A stretch of 64,000 nucleotides of DNA from Lepidostoma basale (Eukaryota; Arthropoda; Insecta; Trichoptera; Lepidostomatidae), in the NCBI GenBank assembly GCA_022606425.2, contig JAHDVF020000890.1, positions 834,501-898,500 on the forward strand. The letters run 5' to 3'. This document shows, piece after piece, positions 1 through 10,238 of this stretch (its first letter is position 1; each line of letters starts with the position of its first letter). The notes under the pieces were generated by a model. The model was not told the DNA's origin. It ran no database searches and worked only from the letters and a program-made list of their open reading frames with translations. A program made the translations under genes and the position numbers.

Positions 1-4
1 TGTG

Positions 5-207
5 ACATTATTAAATATAATATGAATATACTTGTAATTATGTATTTAAACCACTTCATTATTGACAACAACCAACCGGTTTCGCTCCCGCTAGGATCTT
101 TTGTAACTCTGATGAAGCTCTGGCGAGAGCGAAACCGGTTAGTTGTTGTAAAAAATAAAGTAGTTTAAATACAAATTTACACGTATATTTATATTATATT
201 TATTACT
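5..207. repeat. Foldback element, family A
   Basis: Inverted repeat of about 200 bp. The left half (AT-rich, then AACCAACCGGTTTCGCT) is mirrored by the right half (GCGAAACCGGTTAGTTG, then the same AT-rich end reversed). It encodes no protein. The right arm carries the hammerhead-like motif at 105-144; the left arm has a decayed version on the minus strand. Related copies lie at 34620-34850 and 54483-54712. Confidence 0.75.
105..144 (+). ncRNA. Hammerhead-ribozyme-like motif, family A
   Basis: Stem I 5' strand AACT (105-108), core CTGATGA (109-115), one extra A (116), stem II GCTCT (117-121) / AGAGC (126-130) with loop GGCG, GAAA (131-134), minimal stem III C135-CG-G138, cleavage triplet GUU (138-140), stem I 3' strand AGTT (141-144) pairing fully with AACT. 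All conserved hammerhead core bases are present. The extra base after CUGAUGA departs from the canonical form. Self-cleavage is inferred. Confidence 0.6.
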
Positions 208-216
208 ATTATTGAA

Positions 217-727
217 AGCGAAAACGGCCGTTCACAATGGAGTTCTGGTCCCAACCCTAAGTTTAGAAGTGAACCATGGAACTGGCAGAAGAAGGATGAG
301 AACAGAACAAAAGCGGTAGAGATGAGGTCCCTATGACGTATGTGTGGTAGAACGATATACGACAGAATCTCAAAGGCTGGAAAGAAAGAAATGTAGCGCG
401 GAAGTAGGTTTTATGAACAAAGTTATGAAAGGATCACTGCGTTGGTTCGGACATATGGAGCGCATGGATGGAGAAAGAATGGCTAAGAAAGTATACGTTA
501 TTGATATAAATGGAGTACGGAGTCGAGGCAGACAGAAAAAAACATGGCATGACCAAATTAATAAAATTTTAAAGGTTGGTCATGTCAGAAGTCGGAAGAC
601 TATGACTCGCTGTATGAATGTGGAGGAATCTAGAGAGGTGTGCTAGTATAGAGTAGTGTGGCAGTACATTCTCTCTGCTTACACCTGCGGGGAAACGGTG
701 TGATGGTTTGTTGTTGTTGTTGTTGTA
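217..727 (+). mobile_element. RTE-like retrotransposon, 3' fragment, (TTG)n tail
   Basis: 5'-truncated, decayed copy of the C-terminal part of an RTE/CFDP2-type endonuclease-reverse transcriptase. The open stretch at 344-646 contains SLRWFGHMERMDGE, and the copy ends with the family 3' end (TGTGG..TTACACCTGCGGGGAAACGG) and a TTG repeat. A stop and a frameshift break the frame before 344. Confidence 0.8.
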
Positions 728-742
728 CTATATTCTATTAAT

Positions 743-880
743 TAAACAACAAATCATCACGCCGTTTCTCCAAAAGTTTAGGCGGAGATAATGGACTGTC
801 ACACTACTCTATCCTGACACATCTCTTTAGTTTCTCCACATTAATACTGCGAGTAATACACGCAGTCAATTTTTACGAAT
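743..880 (-). mobile_element. RTE-like retrotransposon, 3' end fragment
   Basis: Reverse-strand copy of the last ~120 bp of the same RTE family, starting at its CAACA tail and running through the CATCACGCCGTTTCTCC and CTATCCTGACAC blocks. It sits tail to tail with the fragment at 217-727, which differs enough to be an independent insertion. Confidence 0.7.
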
Positions 881-1047
881 TTTAACTTATTACAACTAAA
901 ATAATTTATCGTTATATCAATATAAGAATTCTGCGTTTAATTAAAACGTGTATATGGTATTTGATTGCAATGTTTCATAAAATAATAAACTTTTTATAAT
1001 AATTAACTCTATAGAATTCCATAATCATGCATTTTATTTATTAGATA

Positions 1048-1150
1048 ATTGATAATGCCTTAGAAAGACAAAATAATAAAACTTCTAGATAACAAACGTT
1101 TTCATTCGTAGATAATCCATTGTTTTGGCTATGATATTTCAACATTATTA
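1048..1150. repeat. Foldback family B, right-arm remnant
   Basis: Carries TTGATAATGCCTTAGAAAG, then AATAATAAAACTTCTAG and AACGTTTTCATTCG, the right arm of the most abundant foldback family. The rest of the element is missing. Confidence 0.6.
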
Positions 1151-1269
1151 TTGTTTATTTTTATAATTTTATGAATTGTCGAAACAGCTTATTCACCAAC
1201 TAATATTGGTATTATCATGTGTTACAAACAACAGTTGTTCCAAATTAAACAGTTAAGAAATGATTATGC

Positions 1270-1335
1270 ATTTTAACACTGTTTTTTCCACCTTTGAATG
1301 TAGAAAAACAGTGTTTTAATTCATAAAAAAAATAT
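1270..1335. repeat. Short hairpin, internally deleted family I element
   Basis: AACACTGTTTTT is mirrored by AAAAACAGTGTT around an ~18-base loop and is followed by TTAATTCATAAAAAAA. These are the outer ends of the family I elements near 5430-5795 and 20690, without the ribozyme-like centre. Confidence 0.5.
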
Positions 1336-1967
1336 TCACACTAAATATCACCATACTATGAAATTTATAAATGAATGCCATACCATGAGAGGGTCGCAGT
1401 ACATCCTTTACGAACTCCGAAAACATATTTTCATTCGATATTTAAAAAAATATATATATTTCGTAACAATGAGAACGCGTGACCCGGAAAATTTCGTAAA
1501 TACAACTTCTGATCTGTGATGCGGAGTTGTCAAGGATTCGGATAAATATTCAAAGCCGAAATTGAATTTGGAAACACTTTAGTTCGGCATTAAACATGAC
1601 TACTTAGTAAGAGAAATCTCAAAGGTTTTCCCATTGGACTGACCTGTATGCAAAATCGCCTTTGTAAGGTCTGTGAATTTAAAATGCAAATGCGAAGTCC
1701 AGGGCACGTACAGGCATCACGGGACTGTGGGGAGAAATATGAAAGTACTGGAATGGTACCCCATTTTGATGTTACATCAACTTAAATTTATCGTTCACAG
1801 TTGGGACGTTTCGCATTCGGCCGAAATGATAAATATTTGCGATGTAACCGAACGTGTGTTCTTTTTTTTATACTTACGATAACATAACGCGTACACGTTT
1901 CGTCTAGCACTTTTTTATACTTCAAAAAATGAATTTCATTCAAATGATATACAAATGGATATATATT
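1331..1967. other. No gene seen; single-copy AT-rich DNA
   Basis: No repeat match within the window and no convincing coding frame. The 69-codon open frame at 1673-1882 has no recognisable motif. Confidence 0.5.
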
Positions 1968-2250
1968 TTTAACTAACTAACCATCACGTCGTCTCCTCGA
2001 AAGGGTAGGCAGAAAGAATTGACTGCCATACTTTAACCGATGCGGCACTCCATTTTTCTCTTTTCGCCCCCGCGAGAGACGCGGTGTGATGGGTTGCGAA
2101 CCTCATCGCCACCAATAGGCATCTCCCGCGCATACTTTGATCGTCCAATATCCACAAAATAAATTGAAAACAAATAATATAAAATACAATGATATAAAAT
2201 AAAATAACAAAATAAAAATAATTTAACAAATAATGTTCTCTTAGATGGTG
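1968..2250 (-). mobile_element. SINE-like repeat with RTE-derived 3' end
   Basis: On the minus strand a ~170 bp unrelated body (with GGCGATGAGGTTCGCAACCC, whose GGTTCGCAACC resembles a Pol III B box) joins the RTE 3' end (CTTTCTGCCTACCC, GGAGACG.CGTGATGG) and a GTTA tail. The same junction recurs at 35212-35345 and 56105-56385, so it is a defined element, not a chance fusion. Confidence 0.65.
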
Positions 2251-2349
2251 CACATGTTGTCAGACTTTTGTGTTTATTTAATTTATATTCCACGTTGTTG
2301 TTCAAATTGTCATTGGAACAGATGAAAAATATGTTTTTTTAATTCATAA

Positions 2350-2460
2350 AATATGAATCTCTCGCTGTTTGGTCTGGTAAATTCACGTGACAATAAAAAT
2401 GCCGAAAGACTAGCTATTAATCAATAGCTAAAATGTTGTGTACAGAGTAATTAGGCTAAA
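2350..2460 (+). mobile_element. tRNA-derived SINE, 3' part only
   Basis: Contains TTTGGTCTGG..AATTCACGTGACAATAAAAATG, the 3' body of the SINE seen complete at 63110-63367. The tRNA-like head is absent. A second copy starts 13 bases downstream. Confidence 0.65.
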
Positions 2461-2472
2461 CAAATTTACGAA

Positions 2473-2645
2473 CTTCGTGGCAGAGGGGCATACCGAAGGT
2501 CCCGGGTTCGATTCCCGACGATGGCAGTGTGATTGTCACAAGTATTTGGTCTGGTATAGAATTCACGTGACTATAAATAAAATGGCGATAGATTAGCTAC
2601 CTATCACATGTCATGAAAATCAATAAAATAGTTGAAAATAACAAA
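2473..2645 (+). mobile_element. tRNA-derived SINE
   Basis: Head CTTCGTGGCAGAGGGGCATA..GGTCCCGGGTTCGATTCCC is tRNA-like with a good B box (GGTTCGATTCC) and a degraded A box. The body has GAATTCACGTGAC and ATGGCGATAGATTAGC. No intact (AAT)n tail remains. Confidence 0.75.
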
Positions 2646-2914
2646 TTGTATACAGTAATTGGGTTCAAACGATCTGTTGTTTAAAAATAGTAATAACCTG
2701 CTGTATTGAAAAATATGGAAAGCAACCAAAAACTATACTATTAAAGGCCCAAGTGGTATCTTATAAACTAGGATTGAAACTTTAAAAGGCGAATCACTAT
2801 CTTTTCACTTATCACGTTTTATTACAATGACAAAATCATCTATTGGGTAATCTAGATGAGAGATACATCATTTAACACTTGCACAAGAGTAATATAAATA
2901 AAATAAAATTTATT

Positions 2915-3092
2915 GGAAAACGTGGCTCGATCAAATGAATCGAATATTAAATGTCGCCCACGTAAGGAGTCGGAGAAATCGATGTGCCTGCATGGCACGA
3001 TGTAAGAATGCTGAGGAAGCGAGGGAAGTATGTCAGAAAAGAGGCAGTCCATTCTTTCTGCCTACTCCTTTGGGAAAACCTTACTAAGTTAG
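2915..3092 (+). mobile_element. RTE-like retrotransposon, 3' fragment
   Basis: About 180 bp covering the TWLDQMN..RSRRNRCACMAR region and the final AYSFGKT segment. The tail is reduced to GTTAG. Both frame and 5' end are broken. Confidence 0.7.
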
Positions 3093-3104
3093 TATAAAAT
3101 TAAA

Positions 3105-3345
3105 AAAATATCCAGAGTGGTATCCCCTTGCCTTCTCTGGAGGATTTTCTGTCGGGGTTACCTTCCCTTAGCTGGGTGTATCCAGTTTTATGGCGCTGGA
3201 AGCTCGCCATTCGTCCTCTCTCTATTCTGCTATGACACTAAGTAATATGTGCCACATCGCTCGGGGTTCGCGGGGTCTTTAAAATACCTTTCGTGGACGC
3301 TAGAGAGTTGGACTTGATAGTAGTGTTGCTGTTGTAAATGCAACA
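3105..3345. repeat. Unclassified repeat-like segment
   Basis: GC-richer block beginning CAGAGTGGTATCCCCTTGCC with GGGGTTACCTTCCCTTAGC. It resembles mobile-element sequence I associate with insect genomes, but it has no second copy in this window and I cannot name it. Confidence 0.25.
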
Positions 3346-3419
3346 TGGCGCCTTACGACATTTTGTAGAGGCTTATTTTCCAGAAAAACATACCCCATCG
3401 TAGCCCTACTACCCTTTTG

Positions 3420-3605
3420 AAGTTTTTTTATATTTTATGCGAATGACGCGTTTCGTCATTCGTTAGAAATTTGCCTGCCTCTAAGACATTAACAAACGTT
3501 TGATACAGAAAATGTCTTAGATAGGCGAAACATATCATTCCTATAAAATATAATTAAACTTCTAGAAAACAGACGTTTACATTCGTATTAATCGGATTTA
3601 ACTTT
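3420..3605. repeat. Foldback element, family B
   Basis: Left arm TATATTTTATGCGAATGACG..TTTCG and right arm AATGTCTTAGATAGGCGAAAC..AACTTCTAG..ACGTTTACATTCG mirror each other. The stem II-like hairpin GTCTTAG..AGGC has drifted. Confidence 0.65.
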
Positions 3606-3968
3606 GTTTTTTACATTTATTAATTAAGAGAATACGTCCAAGTATTTCCCAACCCCCGTTATTCATTGCAGTTAAAGATGATTAATGCGGCCTTGGATCC
3701 ATGTAAGCGAACGTTAACCATGACAGAAAAACGCAATTTATTACCCGCAGACTTGCATTAATTCTACCCACTTTGCATTGTGCCGTTGGAGCGCTCCAGG
3801 CTTGATGGCACTGTAAAGATATCACTTGACGGGAATTGCACATTGGATAAGTACACAATATTTATGCCAATAAAGCATACGTTAGAATAATTGATTTACA
3901 TACATTTTTCAATCACATAATTCCACTAGTCATGCTGTAGCATTACTTATTCGAAAATTTTCAATCTT
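3606..3968. other. No gene seen; single-copy
   Basis: Mixed-composition sequence without repeats or coding signal that I can recognise. Confidence 0.4.
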
Positions 3969-4757
3969 AACTAACTAAATTACCATCACTCCGTCTCCCC
4001 GGAGGGGTAGGCAGAAAGAATGGAACGCCACACTGTTCTGTCCTGACATACGTCTCTCGATTCCTCTACATTCATACATCTTGTTATGCACGCACGTCGA
4101 TTTTTCCGACTCCTCACGTGACCGACATTCAATATTTGATTGATTTGATCGTGCCACGTTTTCCTCGGCCTTCCTCTATTTCTAGCTCCGTTCACGCCGT
4201 TTACATATACCTTCTTTACCATTCTGTCTTCACTCATTCTTTCCATGTGTCCAAACCATCTTAATGACCCTTTCCTTATTTTGTTCATAACACTTTCATT
4301 CGCACCACATTCACTTCTTATACTTGCATTTGTCACTCTATCATATACAGATTTGCCACACATTCGTCTTAGAGATCTCATTTCTACTGCATTTATTCTA
4401 CTTTCATCCTTCTTTGCCAGTTCCATGCTTCACTTCCATACATAAGGGTCGGCACAAGAATACCATTGTGCACTGCCATCTTAGCTTTTTTGGATAGGCT
4501 TTTGTTTGCGATGACAACTTTAAGTGCACCATTTATTCTGTTGCCTGCCCCAACCCTTCTTTCAATATCCTTCTCCACCCTCCCATCCTTTGTAAACATA
4601 CTTCCTAAATAAACAAATTCATCCACTTGTTCCAGATTTTCACCGTTTACACTAACGTTGCAGACTGTCATGCTTCCTTCTTTTTCGAAAATCATTACCT
4701 TAGACTTATTCACATTCATCATCAAATCGTATCGCTTGCATACCTCATACATTTTCA
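3969..4757 (-). mobile_element. RTE-like retrotransposon, RT C-terminal half, one frameshift
   Basis: Two overlapping minus frames, 4393-4758 and 3986-4426, together cover the family from just after the YADD box (MNVNKSKVMIFEKEG, EFVYLGSMFTKDG, NGILVPTLMYGSEAWNW) to SILSAYPSGETE, followed by a degraded GTTA-type tail. A frameshift lies near 4400-4425. Apart from this it is one of the better preserved copies. Confidence 0.85.
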
Positions 4758-4814
4758 ATCTTTAATTTAATAATTTTAAAACATTTATATATATTTTTAT
4801 GAATTAAAACACTG

Positions 4815-5423
4815 ACGTCAAAAGAAGGATTGGTGCGGGTAACAAAGTGAATGGAGCTTTAAAAATAATTATTGGAAACAAGAATTTATCAATGAAAGCG
4901 AAAACGGCTGTTCACAATGAAGTTCTGGTCCCAACCCTAATGTATGGAAGCGAAGCATGGAAATGGCAGAAGAAGGATGAGAACAGAATAAATGCGGTAG
5001 AGATGAAGTCCCTAAGACGTATGTGTGGTAGAACGATATACGACAGAATCTCAAATGCTGATATAAGAAAGGAATGTAGAGCGGAAGAAGGCATTATGAA
5101 CAAAATTATGAAAGGATCGCTGCGTTGGTTCGGACATATGAAACGCATGGATGGAGAAAGAACGGTTAAGAAAGTATACGTTAATGATGTAAATAGGGTA
5201 AGGAGTCGAGGCAGACCGAGGAAAACATGGCATGACCAAATTAATCAAATGTTAAAGGTTGGTCATGTTAGAAGTCGGAGGAATCGTCGTGCGTGTATGA
5301 ATCGTTGTATGAATGTGGAGGAAGCTATAGAGGTTTGCCAGGATAGAGTAGTGTGGCGGTCCATTCTCTCTGCCTACCCCTGTGGGGAAACGGCGTGATG
5401 GTTTGTTGTTGTTGTTGTTGTTG
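4815..5423 (+). mobile_element. RTE-like retrotransposon, 3' fragment, (TTG)n tail
   Basis: Open for 183 codons (4847-5398): NEVLVPTLMYGSEAWKW, EMKSLRRMCGRTIYDRI, SLRWFGHMKRMDGER, RGRPRKTWHDQINQ, VCQDRVVWRSILSAYP, then GATGGTTTG and TTG repeats. The intact frame suggests a fairly recent insertion of the TTG-tailed subfamily. Lacks the endonuclease and the catalytic part of RT, so it is not functional. Confidence 0.85.
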
Positions 5424-5427
5424 TAAA

Positions 5428-5795
5428 ACACTGTTTTTTTCAAATTTGAGTTTATTTTTCTCGACGTGTTTCGAAGGCTTACAACCTCATCGGAAAAACG
5501 ATATATCGCGTCTTTGCAAGAATAACGTGACATCGAAAATCAAATCCGCCGTGTTCAACTTTATTTTCTACAAAAACATGGTATTGTTAAAGTGAAAAAC
5601 AGAGAATTTATGAGGGAAAGAGACAACACATTTTTCAATTTTTCGAGATAACACGTTATTCTTGCAAAGAGGCGATGTATCATTCTCCCGATTATGAAGG
5701 TGTAAGCCTTCGAAACATGTCGAGAAAAAAAAACTCAAAAGTGAAAAAAAAAACAGTATTATATTTATAAAAAAATCGTCATTATGGAATTCCAC
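5428..5795. repeat. Foldback element, family I
   Basis: Ends ACACTGTTTTTTTC..GAGTTTATTTTTCTCGACG (left) and CGAGAAAAAAAAACTC..AACAGTATTATA (right) are mirrored, as is an inner pair around TTTGCAAGAATAACGTGA. Both arms carry the ribozyme-like motif reading outward (minus 5455-5497, plus 5683-5726). It lies directly against the tail of the preceding RTE copy. Confidence 0.7.
5683..5726 (+). ncRNA. Hammerhead-like motif, family I (decayed core)
   Basis: Stem I TTCTC (5683-5687) pairs with GAGAA (5722-5726). Core CCGATTA (5688-5694, consensus CUGANGA), extra T, stem II GAAGG / CCTTC (5696-5711), GAAAC, AT, GTC (5719-5721). Stems are intact but core positions 4 and 8 are changed, so activity is unlikely in this copy. 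Confidence 0.4.
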
Positions 5796-5860
5796 AGCGT
5801 TTACTCCTTAAGTTTATCTAAAAATAATATATTTTGTTTTTACATCGCTTTTTTTTTTAC

Positions 5861-5901
5861 TAACCAACCGGTTTCACTTCTTCTGGAGCTTTGCCAAAGT
5901 T
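5861..5901 (-). ncRNA. Hammerhead-like remnant, family A
   Basis: Minus strand: AACT, core TTGGCAA, a decayed stem II, GAAAC CG GTT, then GGTT pairing with AACT. Only this arm of a family A element survives, just before an RTE tail. Confidence 0.3.
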
Positions 5902-5919
5902 ACCGAAACTTTCTAATTT

Positions 5920-6058
5920 CTATGAATGTGAAAGAACTTTCTAACTTGTATGAATGTGAAAGAATCTAAAGAGGTTTATCAAGATAGAGTAGTGTGATAA
6001 TCCATTCTCTCTGTCTACCCTTTCGAAGAAACGGCGTGATGGTTTGTTCTTGTTGTTA
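5920..6058 (+). mobile_element. RTE-like retrotransposon, 3' end fragment
   Basis: Last ~130 bp of the TTG-tailed subfamily, with a short duplication of ATGAATGTGAAAGAA at its start (5923, 5951). Ends CGGCGTGATGGTTTGTTCTTG. Confidence 0.6.
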
Positions 6059-6117
6059 TAAACAAATATTGAAATTTTACGTCATATACGTTATAATACC
6101 TTCTCAATACGTTATAA

Positions 6118-6512
6118 TACTCTGTGTATGATAGAGTGTCGAATGAAAATATAAGAAGTGAATGCGGTGCGAATGATGGTGTCATGAACAAAATAATGAA
6201 AGGATCATTAAGATGGTTTGGACATATGGAAAGAATGAATGAAGAAAGAATGGTAAAAAAAATATATGTTAATGATGAAAATGGAACCAGAAATAGAGGA
6301 AGACAGAGGAAAACGTGGCACGATCAAATAAATCAAATATTGAATGTCGGCCATGTGAGAAGACAGAGAAATCGACGCGCGTGCATGACACGATGTATGA
6401 ATGTTGATGAAGCGAGAGAAATATGTCAAGAAAGAAAAGTGTGGCAGTCCATTATTTCTGCCTACCCCTTCGGGGAGACGGCGTGATGGTTAGTTAGTTA
6501 GTTAGTTACCTT
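6118..6512 (+). mobile_element. RTE-like retrotransposon, 3' fragment, (GTTA)n tail
   Basis: Uninterrupted for 120 codons (6124-6486): SLRWFGHMERMNEERM, RGRQRKTWHDQINQ, SAYPFGETA, then GATGGTTAGTTAGTTAG. It matches the copy at 49715-50205 closely and belongs to the GTTA-tailed subfamily. Confidence 0.85.
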
Positions 6513-6589
6513 CTCGTGTTCATCTACCATGTAACAAAAAACGTATATATTATATTGTGTAGTTGTTTTGGTAGTCATTACGTATTCGT

Positions 6590-6800
6590 TGCATATTGAA
6601 CAAGCCTTCCGCCAAAGGTCAAGCGTAAGCGGCCTGATAAATGGCGACAGTTCTTAAATGCCCTTTGGAAGGTCCAACAACTATTGCGAATTGCTTAAAG
6701 GCCACAGCGCCCTGGCCGCAAATACCGCCCGAGGACGCCACAACGAATGCCCGACTTCCCTAAATCATTTCACCGAAACATAAAACACAACAGATTAGAT
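6590..6800. other. GC-richer single-copy island
   Basis: Higher GC than its surroundings, free of the window's repeats, no open frame. It could be conserved non-coding or an exon remnant; nothing in the sequence decides. Confidence 0.25.
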
Positions 6801-6968
6801 TAACTACTTTGAGAGCGAGAATTAATGTCTTATTACACAGTAGTGAACGGCATTGGATATGCATGTATACGTTTCATAATGTATTGTTTTAAAGCGAAGG
6901 CATGCTCAATGGAACGAGGATCTCTGGCTTCATGAACCCTTTAGTGTTGAATTGAAAATAATGTAGGT

Positions 6969-7310
6969 ATTTATTGTATCTTGAACAATGATGTAAAACT
7001 CAATATTTAATTATTAATTAATACGAATGAAAACGACAGTTTTCTAGTAGTTTTATTATATTTTATGGGAATGACATGTTTCGCCCTTCTAAGGCATTAT
7101 CAAATTTTTGTTAATTACCATATTCTGCTCCATTTACTTGCGTATATAAATAGTAACGAGCTGAAATTTCGTCACATTTGATAATGCCTTAGAAAGCCGA
7201 AACATGTCATCCCCATAAAATATAATAAAACTTCTAGAAAAATGACGTTTTCATTCGTATTAATTATTTAATATGGAGTTTTTATATCCATTGTTCAAGA
7301 AACAATAAAT
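6969..7310. repeat. Foldback element, family B, near full length
   Basis: Mirrored ends TTTATTGTATCTTGAACAAT and GTTCAAGAAACAATAAA, then ACGAATGAAAACG / CGTTTTCATTCGT, CTAGTAGTTTTATTATATTT, and a centre with CATGTTTCGCCCTTCTAAGG and TGATAATGCCTTAGAAAGCC. The right arm (7177-7210) has TTGATAA, extra T, a GCCTT-type stem II, GAAAC, AT, GTC. Confidence 0.8.
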
Positions 7311-7317
7311 TAAATTA

Positions 7318-7460
7318 TTAAGACGAATGAAAACGTATCTTTGTCTAGAAGTTTTATTATATTTTGTGTGAATATCACGTTTCTGGTGGAACAGGCGAAA
7401 CGTGCCATTCACTTAAAATATAATAAAACTTCTAGAACACAAACGTTTGCATCCGTATTG
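7318..7460. repeat. Foldback element, family B, short
   Basis: Mirrored ACGAATGAAAACGT and ACGTTTGCATCCGT with TCTAGAAGTTTTATTATATT arms. The centre is cut to ACGTTTCTGGTGGAACAGGC. It abuts the preceding B copy. Confidence 0.65.
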
Positions 7461-7559
7461 AAAATAATGTATTTATGAAATCAAATAAATACGATTCATT
7501 GATCACGAAAATGTGATAGTAGTAGTAAAAAAAATATATATTTATTGTGTATGTAATAC

Positions 7560-7762
7560 AATTGAAACCGTCTGTTTTATAGAAGTTATTTTTAATAATT
7601 AATAGGAATGACATGTTCCGTCTGTCTAGGACATTATCAATTGTATTATACATGGACCAAATGAGTTTGATAATGCCTTAGAAATCAAATGGACATTTGA
7701 TCATGCCTTAGAATGGCGAAATATATATTTACCAGAAATTATAATAAAACTACTAGAAGTGG
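7560..7762. repeat. Foldback family B, rearranged
   Basis: Left arm (GTCTGTTTTATAGAAGT..GACATGTTCCGTCTGTC) and a duplicated right centre (TTGATAATGCCTTAGAAAT and TTGATCATGCCTTAGAATGG). Confidence 0.6.
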
Positions 7763-7850
7763 GGATGACGATGGATGAGAGTCGCTCTGGATAGACGAAA
7801 ATGGAGAATGTTTTAGGAGGTCTACATCCAGAAGTGGATGATGGCTAGAA
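7760..7850 (+). mobile_element. Non-LTR RT C-terminal scrap
   Basis: One frame reads MRVALDRRKW with GGLHPEVDDG after a frameshift, typical of the last residues of a non-LTR reverse transcriptase of another family. Too short to classify. Confidence 0.35.
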
Positions 7851-7859
7851 AAATTTATC

Positions 7860-8400
7860 GATTCCCTTTTAAGAGAAGACACCCGAATTAATTATAGCAT
7901 CAAGCAACTGCGAACAACTTAAGCGCTAATGTATACAAGTGTCGCGGCTCCCCTCCGACTGATCGCATTGGATATTGAAGTATTTGTTTATTAGCTTTAC
8001 GACTCATTCACCTTGACAAAAAGTTTCATCCGCCCAATTTAAAAGTTTTAATTAACTCTTCTACTTCCTGCAAAAGGGGTTTTAACTTCTGAAAAGCGGA
8101 TTCTAATGGCTTTCTGTTTAGTATAAAAGTTTTTGCTTTTTTCTCTGTGGAATAATGAGAACTTAATTCGGGGCGCGTATAAATTAATTTTGAGGTTATT
8201 TAAACAGAATCGCGCCCAATTGTATTAAGTACTAAGCCTGGCTGTTTGGAATTAAAAGTTCTCTAACGGGATCTGTTTCAGGTGACCCGCTTGCTTGAAG
8301 GGTGGAGCTTTCGAAACACGAAGGTCACTAGTTCAAATTTTGTTTAATATTAATAAAACTATTTAATACTTTCGTATGAAGCACTTAATTAGTGGAGTGG
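7860..8400. other. No gene seen
   Basis: Single-copy, moderately AT-rich. No repeat or coding signal recognised. Confidence 0.4.
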
Positions 8401-8883
8401 CATAATTTAAAAACACCTTCCTACTTGTTTTTTCACCAATTTATTTTTGTTTTATCAAACCTACTTGTTTCGACAGACATTTTGTTTTGAAACCCGCTAA
8501 AACAATAAGAAAGTGGTGAAAAAACAGGTAGCCACATTAAAATAATGTTAGCCACATTAATAGGCAAAACACATTCAAATAATGTTAATGTCTATGATAT
8601 TGGCTTTATTTAATAGATAATTTGATGCCATTATTGTTTAAATATGATTTTGGGCATATGAGCGCCACGGCTAGCTCGAATGAAGCGCATTCGTGAAGTC
8701 CAATTTTCCACAATTTTATCGAGCAACTGGGTGAAATGGCAAAATGTACTGACTACAAATCAACGGTCGATTTTCGTCGTCAACTTTCAAATTGACAGTC
8801 TGTAGAAACAATGTTGCCAGTTTAAAAACCAAACCTCTAAAAAAAACACCCTATACAATTTGCTTTTTTACCTATTATATATT

Positions 8884-9072
8884 GATTCTCATGACATAGC
8901 TACATACGTAGGTAAACGTAGCGTGTGATACGTAGCTAATTTAGCGCCATTTTATGGTCACGTGAATTCTACACCAGATCAATGACAGTGAAAGTCACAC
9001 TGGCAACGCCAGGAATCGAACCCGAGACCTTCGGTATGGCATTCAGAGTTCTTACCACTCTGCCATGAAGTT
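8884..9072 (-). mobile_element. tRNA-derived SINE
   Basis: Minus-strand copy: tRNA-like head with B box (GGGTTCGATTCC), then TGTAGAATTCACGTGACC and ATGGCGCTAAATTAGC. An internal expansion around TACGTAG has occurred. Confidence 0.7.
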
Positions 9073-9157
9073 GTATTATTTACAATTTTGTCTCTAACTT
9101 TTTATTGGTAATATTATGTGATGCTGTTGATATGTTTAAATAAATAAAATATCTGTA

Positions 9158-9390
9158 ATTAATACGAATGAAAACGTCAGTTTTCTAGAAGTTTTATTAT
9201 ATTTTATGCGAATGACATGTTTCGCCCTTCTTAGGCATTATCAAATGTCAAATATCAAATGACACTTGATAATTCTTTAGAAGGGCGAAACATGTCTTTC
9301 CCATAAAATATAATAAAACTTTTAGAAATCATTCGTATTAATTATTTAATATGGAGTTTTACATCATTAGTCAAGAAACAATAAATTAAA
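9158..9390. repeat. Foldback element, family B
   Basis: AATACGAATGAAAACGTCAG, CTAGAAGTTTTATTATATTT, CATGTTTCGCCCTTCTTAGG, mirrored right arm GAAGGGCGAAACATGTC and the CAAGAAACAATAAA end. Confidence 0.75.
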
Positions 9391-10131
9391 TATCTGTATG
9401 TTACCCTTAATAGCAATACCTGATCGAATACACCAGTGCAGCATAATTTCGCTCTGGGCTACTGTGTCCACTACTGAACTGCCCGCATTAGTGGCAATTG
9501 GACAATTGGCGGTCACTGGAGCAGGAGTGCACGACGGGACAAAGGAAGAGATAATATCCTGCTCCCAGGCAGATTACAATCTATACAGCCGGCCCGTCAT
9601 ACGTGTGTGTGCTCGTGATTAACCGCAAAGGTGACGACTAAGCTCGTTCATTAAGTTATGCCAACACGAACACAGTGATTTAACACTTTGTGTGCGGGAA
9701 ACGTTAAAACAATATATTATGACAAGATCTTCTTCTTCTTCACTTTTGATAGACTCAGGAGTCTGTTATTTCAGGCGGGTCCTCTTGAGACCCTGAACTC
9801 CAGCTTTTTTGACGTCTTTTTCCATTCGCATTACTTAAAAATATAATGTATGCATTTTTTAACAATCTTCTTTGAGAGTAAAATAAAATACTTTCCAACA
9901 ATTGATTCTGGTATCAAAGCCACGTTACCTGTGTAATAATGAATGATTTTGAATATTTGGATGTTATTACTAATTATTAATGTACCTGGAACAATTACCT
10001 TATTATTCATTCGCAATAATACATAATATACATATACATGTGAGAAGCCGTGGCATACTAATGAGATGTATGTATTGTAGTATGTTAAATTGAATACTCT
10101 TGGACTAACATTGGCGCGTAATTCTCTAGAG
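9391..10131. other. No gene seen
   Basis: The open frame at 9398-9622 has no recognisable motif. A TCTTCTTCTTC-led stretch near 9728-9830 may be an old RT tail on the minus strand but is too decayed to support. Confidence 0.35.
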
Positions 10132-10238
10132 CAGCGGTTCTCAAACTTATTATATTCATAGACCCCTTATTGCAAAAACTTGTCCATGAATTCCCAAGTG
10201 AAATAAGTTTACACAAATAAAACATCATTGAATGACCC

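Noticed and set aside
8440..8535. Further hammerhead-like foldback (TTTCACCA..TGGTGAAA with ACTTGTTTCGACAG)
   Set aside because: The outer inverted repeat is real, but no CUGANGA-like box or stem II lies at the right distance from GAAAC.
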